A stretch of DNA of 7,764 nt from an uncultured Eubacteriales bacterium (GTDB lineage Bacteria > Bacillota_A > Clostridia > Lachnospirales > Lachnospiraceae): the NCBI GenBank assembly GCA_900321365.1, contig ONVT01000092.1:1-7764 (forward strand), written 5' to 3'. The notes beneath the pieces are model-generated. The model had not been told where the DNA came from. It saw only the letters and a list, made by a program, of their open reading frames with translations, and did not search any database. Positions within the stretch are counted from its first letter, which is position 1; every line of letters starts with the position of its first letter. Positions 5,437 through 7,764 of this stretch are shown here, piece after piece. A program made the position numbers and the translations under genes.

Positions 5437-5462
5437 CCATCGCCTGACGCCTGTGCGGCGAT
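5420..5462 (-). terminator. probable terminator after the MATE transporter gene
   Basis: ATCGCC (5462-5457) pairs with GGCGAT (5444-5439) around a 12-base loop, followed by GGTTGC and two T-runs (T5 at 5432-5428, T6 at 5425-5420). It starts 2 bases after the MATE stop. The stem is short and the first T-run is 6 bases away, so efficiency may be modest. It overlaps the hom promoter. Confidence 0.6.
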
Positions 5463-5464
5463 CC

Positions 5465-6853
5465 CTATGCAACAATATTCTTCATCCACACATTCTTTTT
5501 CACAAGGACATATCCGATCACGCATTTGATCAGATCCGCCGCGTGTACAATAGCAAAAATCGCGATCACATGAAGGCCAGTGAAGCGGCTGAGCACATAC
5601 GCCACCGGAACGCTGACCAGGCACATGAAAACACTGTCAAACAGGAAGGTAATAATCGTCTTCCCACCCGATCTGAGTGTAAAATACGAGGTATGGAGAA
5701 AAGCATCCTTAGGCGTCGCAAGGCCCTGCACGATCAGGAACATTGTTGCAAGATGCTTCGCCTCCTCGTTTGTGTTATACAGCCTGGGAAACAACGGCGC
5801 AGTCACAATCATCAGCACCATAAGGACGACACTGATCATCAGAGAAGCAGCGATGATCTTCGTATCGGTATCCTTCGCCTCCTTCATCTTCCCTGCACCC
5901 AGCAGCTGGCCGACTATGATTGCCACCGCGTCTCCCAGGGCGATGAAAGCGATATTGAACACGTTGTTGATGGTGTTCGCGATATTCTGCCCGGCGACCA
6001 CATTCAGCCCCCTTAGGGAATATGCCTGGTTCAGCAGGAAGATTCCGATTGCCCACAGAGTCTCATTTACCAGGAGCGGAGCGCCGGTCACAAAAAACTG
6101 CCGGACCATGTTGAACGGAATCTTCAGTGTCCGGTACACGCCCCGGATATAGGTATGGCTGCCGCTGTGGGTGTGGAGCCAGGTCATCAGGATCACGCAC
6201 TCCACAACTCTCGACAGACTCGTTGCGATCGCGGCGCCATACACACCCATCTCCGGAAAACCGAGTTTTCCATAGATCAGCAGGTAGTTGAAGACAAGGT
6301 TCACCATCACCGCGGACAGGCCCGCCTTCATCGGAACCATGGTTTCCCCGCATTCACGCAGCGTGCTCGAATAGGTAAAGCTGACGAACACAAAGGGCAT
6401 CGAGAAGAAAATAATCTTCATATAGCCCAGTGCGTACTCCAGTGTCGCATTCAGGTCTCCTCCCGAGCTGCTCTCATTCAGATAGAGGCCGACCAGCTCC
6501 GTCCCGAAGACCGCCATGATCACGATCGCCGCCGCCGTGATGATCAGTCCCATCCAGAGTTTATAGCGGAAGGTATGCCGTATCCCACGGTCATCCTTAT
6601 ATCCGAAAAACTGTGCAGTAAAAATACCTGCGCCCGAAAGACCGCCAAACAGGCACAGATAATAGATAAACAGGATCTGGTTCACGATCGCGACGCCGGA
6701 CATCTGCTCTGTCCCGATGCGCCCGACCATGATATTGTCAAGCAGGCTCACGAAATTCGTGATGCCGTTCTGCACCATGATCGGCACCACGACGCTCATG
6801 AGCATCTTATAGAAGGCTTTGTCGCCGATGTATTTTTCCCTGAAGCTTTTCAC
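5465..6853 (-). CDS. MATE-family multidrug/toxin efflux transporter
   Basis: An integral membrane antiporter that exports cationic drugs, toxins or metabolites using a Na+ or H+ gradient (known for the family; substrate here unknown). The 462-residue protein is the usual length and very hydrophobic, consistent with 12 helices in two MatE repeats (roughly 15-225 and 245-450). Family marks include LLDNIMVGRIG (37-47, with Asp39 where MATE proteins carry the helix-1 acidic residue), GGLSGAGIFTAQFFG (70-84), STLRECGE (163-170), GAAIATSLSR (206-215) and IALGDAVAIIVGQLLGAGK (304-322). The start is GTG at 6853, with GGGAG 9 bases upstream; the next in-frame Met (17) would cut into helix 1. It begins 20 bases after the terminator of the sugar-isomerase gene, leaving almost no room for its own promoter. 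No regulator lies beside it. Confidence 0.93.
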   Translation of the reverse strand: MKSFREKYIGDKAFYKMLMSVVVPIMVQNGITNFVSLLDNIMVGRIGTEQMSGVAIVNQILFIYYLCLFGGLSGAGIFTAQFFGYKDDRGIRHTFRYKLWMGLIITAAAIVIMAVFGTELVGLYLNESSSGGDLNATLEYALGYMKIIFFSMPFVFVSFTYSSTLRECGETMVPMKAGLSAVMVNLVFNYLLIYGKLGFPEMGVYGAAIATSLSRVVECVILMTWLHTHSGSHTYIRGVYRTLKIPFNMVRQFFVTGAPLLVNETLWAIGIFLLNQAYSLRGLNVVAGQNIANTINNVFNIAFIALGDAVAIIVGQLLGAGKMKEAKDTDTKIIAASLMISVVLMVLMIVTAPLFPRLYNTNEEAKHLATMFLIVQGLATPKDAFLHTSYFTLRSGGKTIITFLFDSVFMCLVSVPVAYVLSRFTGLHVIAIFAIVHAADLIKCVIGYVLVKKNVWMKNIVA

Positions 6854-6873
6854 TCGCCCAGTCTCCCGCGATT

Positions 6874-6906
6874 GATAAGAAAACCCGGAAGCGGCTTCAG
6901 CCGGGT
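6874..6906 (-). terminator. rho-independent terminator after the D-lyxose isomerase gene
   Basis: ACCCGG (6906-6901) pairs with CCGGGT (6888-6883) around a 12-base loop, or in an alternative fold ACCCG plus inner GAAG/CTTC pairs. The hairpin runs into TTTCTT. It starts 34 bases after the isomerase stop and ends 20 bases before the MATE GTG, so it may act as an attenuator reducing read-through into the efflux gene. Confidence 0.8.
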
Positions 6907-6940
6907 CCGGGCATTCCCATATGCTGTCAATTCCGCCTGA

Positions 6941-7624
6941 TTACTGCTTGTAGCCTCCGCAGAGCATATGCCTTACCGGCGCATCCTCTTCAATCTTCTG
7001 GAAGTCCACATACGGATTGAAGTGGTTATCGTTCGCGTCGTCGTTGCAGCGGGAAACCTCCCCGACGATCAGGTCCCCGTCCTCTTCAACCGCGCAGAAC
7101 GCGTGATAGACATACGGCCCAAGATAGATGGAATCACCTGGTCTGATATCGACATAGCCGCCTGCTTCCACCGTGACCGGCTGTCCGTCAACCATCACGT
7201 GGACGTCGCCCTTGAGATCCTTCTGCCAGCCGTCAAATTCCGGCGTTGAATTCCACAAATAGACACGGAGCGTGCCGCCCGCGCGGTTGATGATGTCCTC
7301 GCTCTTGAAATAGTGGAAATGGCACGGAAGGAACTGTCCTGCCTTCATGATCAGGAACTTCTCACAATATACCCTTCCTGTTTCCGGTCTGTCCTGCTCA
7401 CCGTTGCGGATGGTGAACAGCACACATCCGACCTTGTCAAAATCGCCGGAATTGTAATCCGTCACATCCCAGCCCATCGCGACCTTGCGCATATAGGCAG
7501 TGGAATCCTTCTTATCCTCCCAGTCCTGCGGGGTCCAGTACGCAAAAGAGGGAAGCGCTACATGCATCTTCTCACACAGCGCAATAGCCCAGTCAATATT
7601 CTTGTCAATCAATGAACGTTTCAT
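6941..7624 (-). CDS. D-lyxose ketol-isomerase (D-lyxose/D-mannose family, cupin fold)
   Basis: Converts D-lyxose to D-xylulose, and in characterised relatives also D-mannose to D-fructose, using a divalent metal (Mn typical; cytoplasm). The 227-residue product matches the family length (Bacillus YdaE group). The cupin metal site is visible as His102 and His104 in PCHFHYFKSEDI, Glu109 five residues on, and His174 in YVYHAF. Other family marks are MGWDVTDY (50-57), EKFLIMKAGQ (88-97) and YLWNSTPEFDG (122-132). The ATG at 7624 is preferred because AAGGAGG lies 8 bases upstream; an in-frame ATG at 7630 is only 2 bases from it. It follows a sugar ABC permease by 42 bases without a terminator and ends at a strong terminator, so it is probably the last gene of a pentose operon feeding xylulose to the pentose phosphate pathway. 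The true substrate is inferred. Confidence 0.93.
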   Translation of the reverse strand: MKRSLIDKNIDWAIALCEKMHVALPSFAYWTPQDWEDKKDSTAYMRKVAMGWDVTDYNSGDFDKVGCVLFTIRNGEQDRPETGRVYCEKFLIMKAGQFLPCHFHYFKSEDIINRAGGTLRVYLWNSTPEFDGWQKDLKGDVHVMVDGQPVTVEAGGYVDIRPGDSIYLGPYVYHAFCAVEEDGDLIVGEVSRCNDDANDNHFNPYVDFQKIEEDAPVRHMLCGGYKQ

Positions 7625-7632
7625 CTTCATCT

Positions 7633-7639
7633 CCTCCTT
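7633..7639 (-). promoter_or_regulatory. strong ribosome binding site deciding the isomerase start
   Basis: AAGGAGG (7639-7633) is followed by AG ATG AAG ATG AAA. The second ATG (7624) has the normal 8-base gap; the first (7630) has 2. This is the same tandem-ATG layout as at gpmI. Confidence 0.75.
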
Positions 7640-7666
7640 CGAAAAACTGTTGTATGGAAATTGTTA

Positions 7667-7764
7667 TCAGGAACGGTTCCTTCCGTTGATCAGCATATCC
7701 AGCATGACGGTGCCGATGATGATCAGACCACGGATGATGGACTGCCAGTTCGCGTCGATACCGA
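7667..7764 (-). CDS. sugar ABC transporter permease (ribose/xylose type), C-terminal fragment
   Basis: Only the last 31 codons and the TGA are in the window; the gene continues past 7764. The fragment ends with NWQSIIRGLIIIGTVMLDML and then INGRNRS: a WQ-x-IIRG-x-III segment, a final hydrophobic helix, a conserved Asp and a short basic tail. This is the usual C-terminus of RbsC/XylH/AraH-type permeases of the CUT2 branch, which import pentoses and related sugars with a periplasmic-type binding lipoprotein and a double ATPase. The D-lyxose isomerase gene starts 42 bases later with no terminator between, suggesting one operon and a lyxose or related pentose as cargo (inference). The call rests on a short fragment. 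Confidence 0.75.
   Translation of the reverse strand, partial: GIDANWQSIIRGLIIIGTVMLDMLINGRNRS

Noticed and set aside
5358..5624. Minus-strand frame of 88 codons covering the MATE 3' end and the hom leader
   Set aside because: It overlaps the MATE coding frame, crosses a terminator and promoter, and has no ribosome binding site or recognisable product. I also considered its last 16 codons as a leader peptide, but their ATG overlaps the -10 box.
6908..6930. Promoter for the MATE gene starting with TTGACA at 6930-6925
   Set aside because: At 16-18 bases downstream the sequence is GC-rich terminator stem, with nothing resembling TATAAT.

Overview
All the genes I can support lie on the minus strand, so the window is best read from its high-coordinate end to its low-coordinate end. 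The content is bacterial. Strong AAGGAGG-type ribosome binding sites, short intergenic gaps, a moderately high GC content by eye, and the sequences of SmpB, homoserine dehydrogenase and a signal-peptide HtrA suggest a Gram-positive Clostridia bacterium, possibly Lachnospiraceae. That placement is inference; no rRNA or species marker is present.

Layout in transcription order: (1) the last 31 codons of a ribose/xylose-type sugar ABC permease (7667-7764), then a cupin-fold D-lyxose isomerase (6941-7624) closed by a terminator (6874-6906). This looks like the end of a pentose uptake and catabolism operon. (2) A MATE-family efflux transporter (5465-6853, GTG start) that begins only 20 bases after that terminator and ends at its own likely terminator. 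(3) A probable two-gene unit, homoserine dehydrogenase (hom, 3998-5284) and cofactor-independent phosphoglycerate mutase (gpmI, 2400-3941), with a good promoter (5407-5436) and a structured leader. (4) A repeat-rich 268-base intergenic region (2132-2399), then a secreted HtrA-type serine protease (767-2131) with a strong terminator (722-756). (5) smpB (206-670), and directly after it the 5' part of ssrA (tmRNA, 1-150), which runs off the window but includes the whole tag reading frame (ADNNYQLAAA) and a near-consensus promoter.

Functionally, the low-coordinate end groups protein quality control: HtrA degrades misfolded protein outside the membrane, while SmpB and tmRNA rescue stalled ribosomes and tag their products. 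The middle is core metabolism (aspartate-family amino acids, glycolysis). The high-coordinate end is sugar use plus an efflux pump.

I found no CRISPR array, insertion sequence, phage gene or tRNA, and no clearly new multi-gene system. The points most worth a second look are in the non-coding DNA: a 16-base element shared by the htrA and smpB leaders, three TTCACATTT copies upstream of htrA, mutually exclusive hairpins in the hom leader, and a perfect palindrome filling the ssrA promoter spacer.
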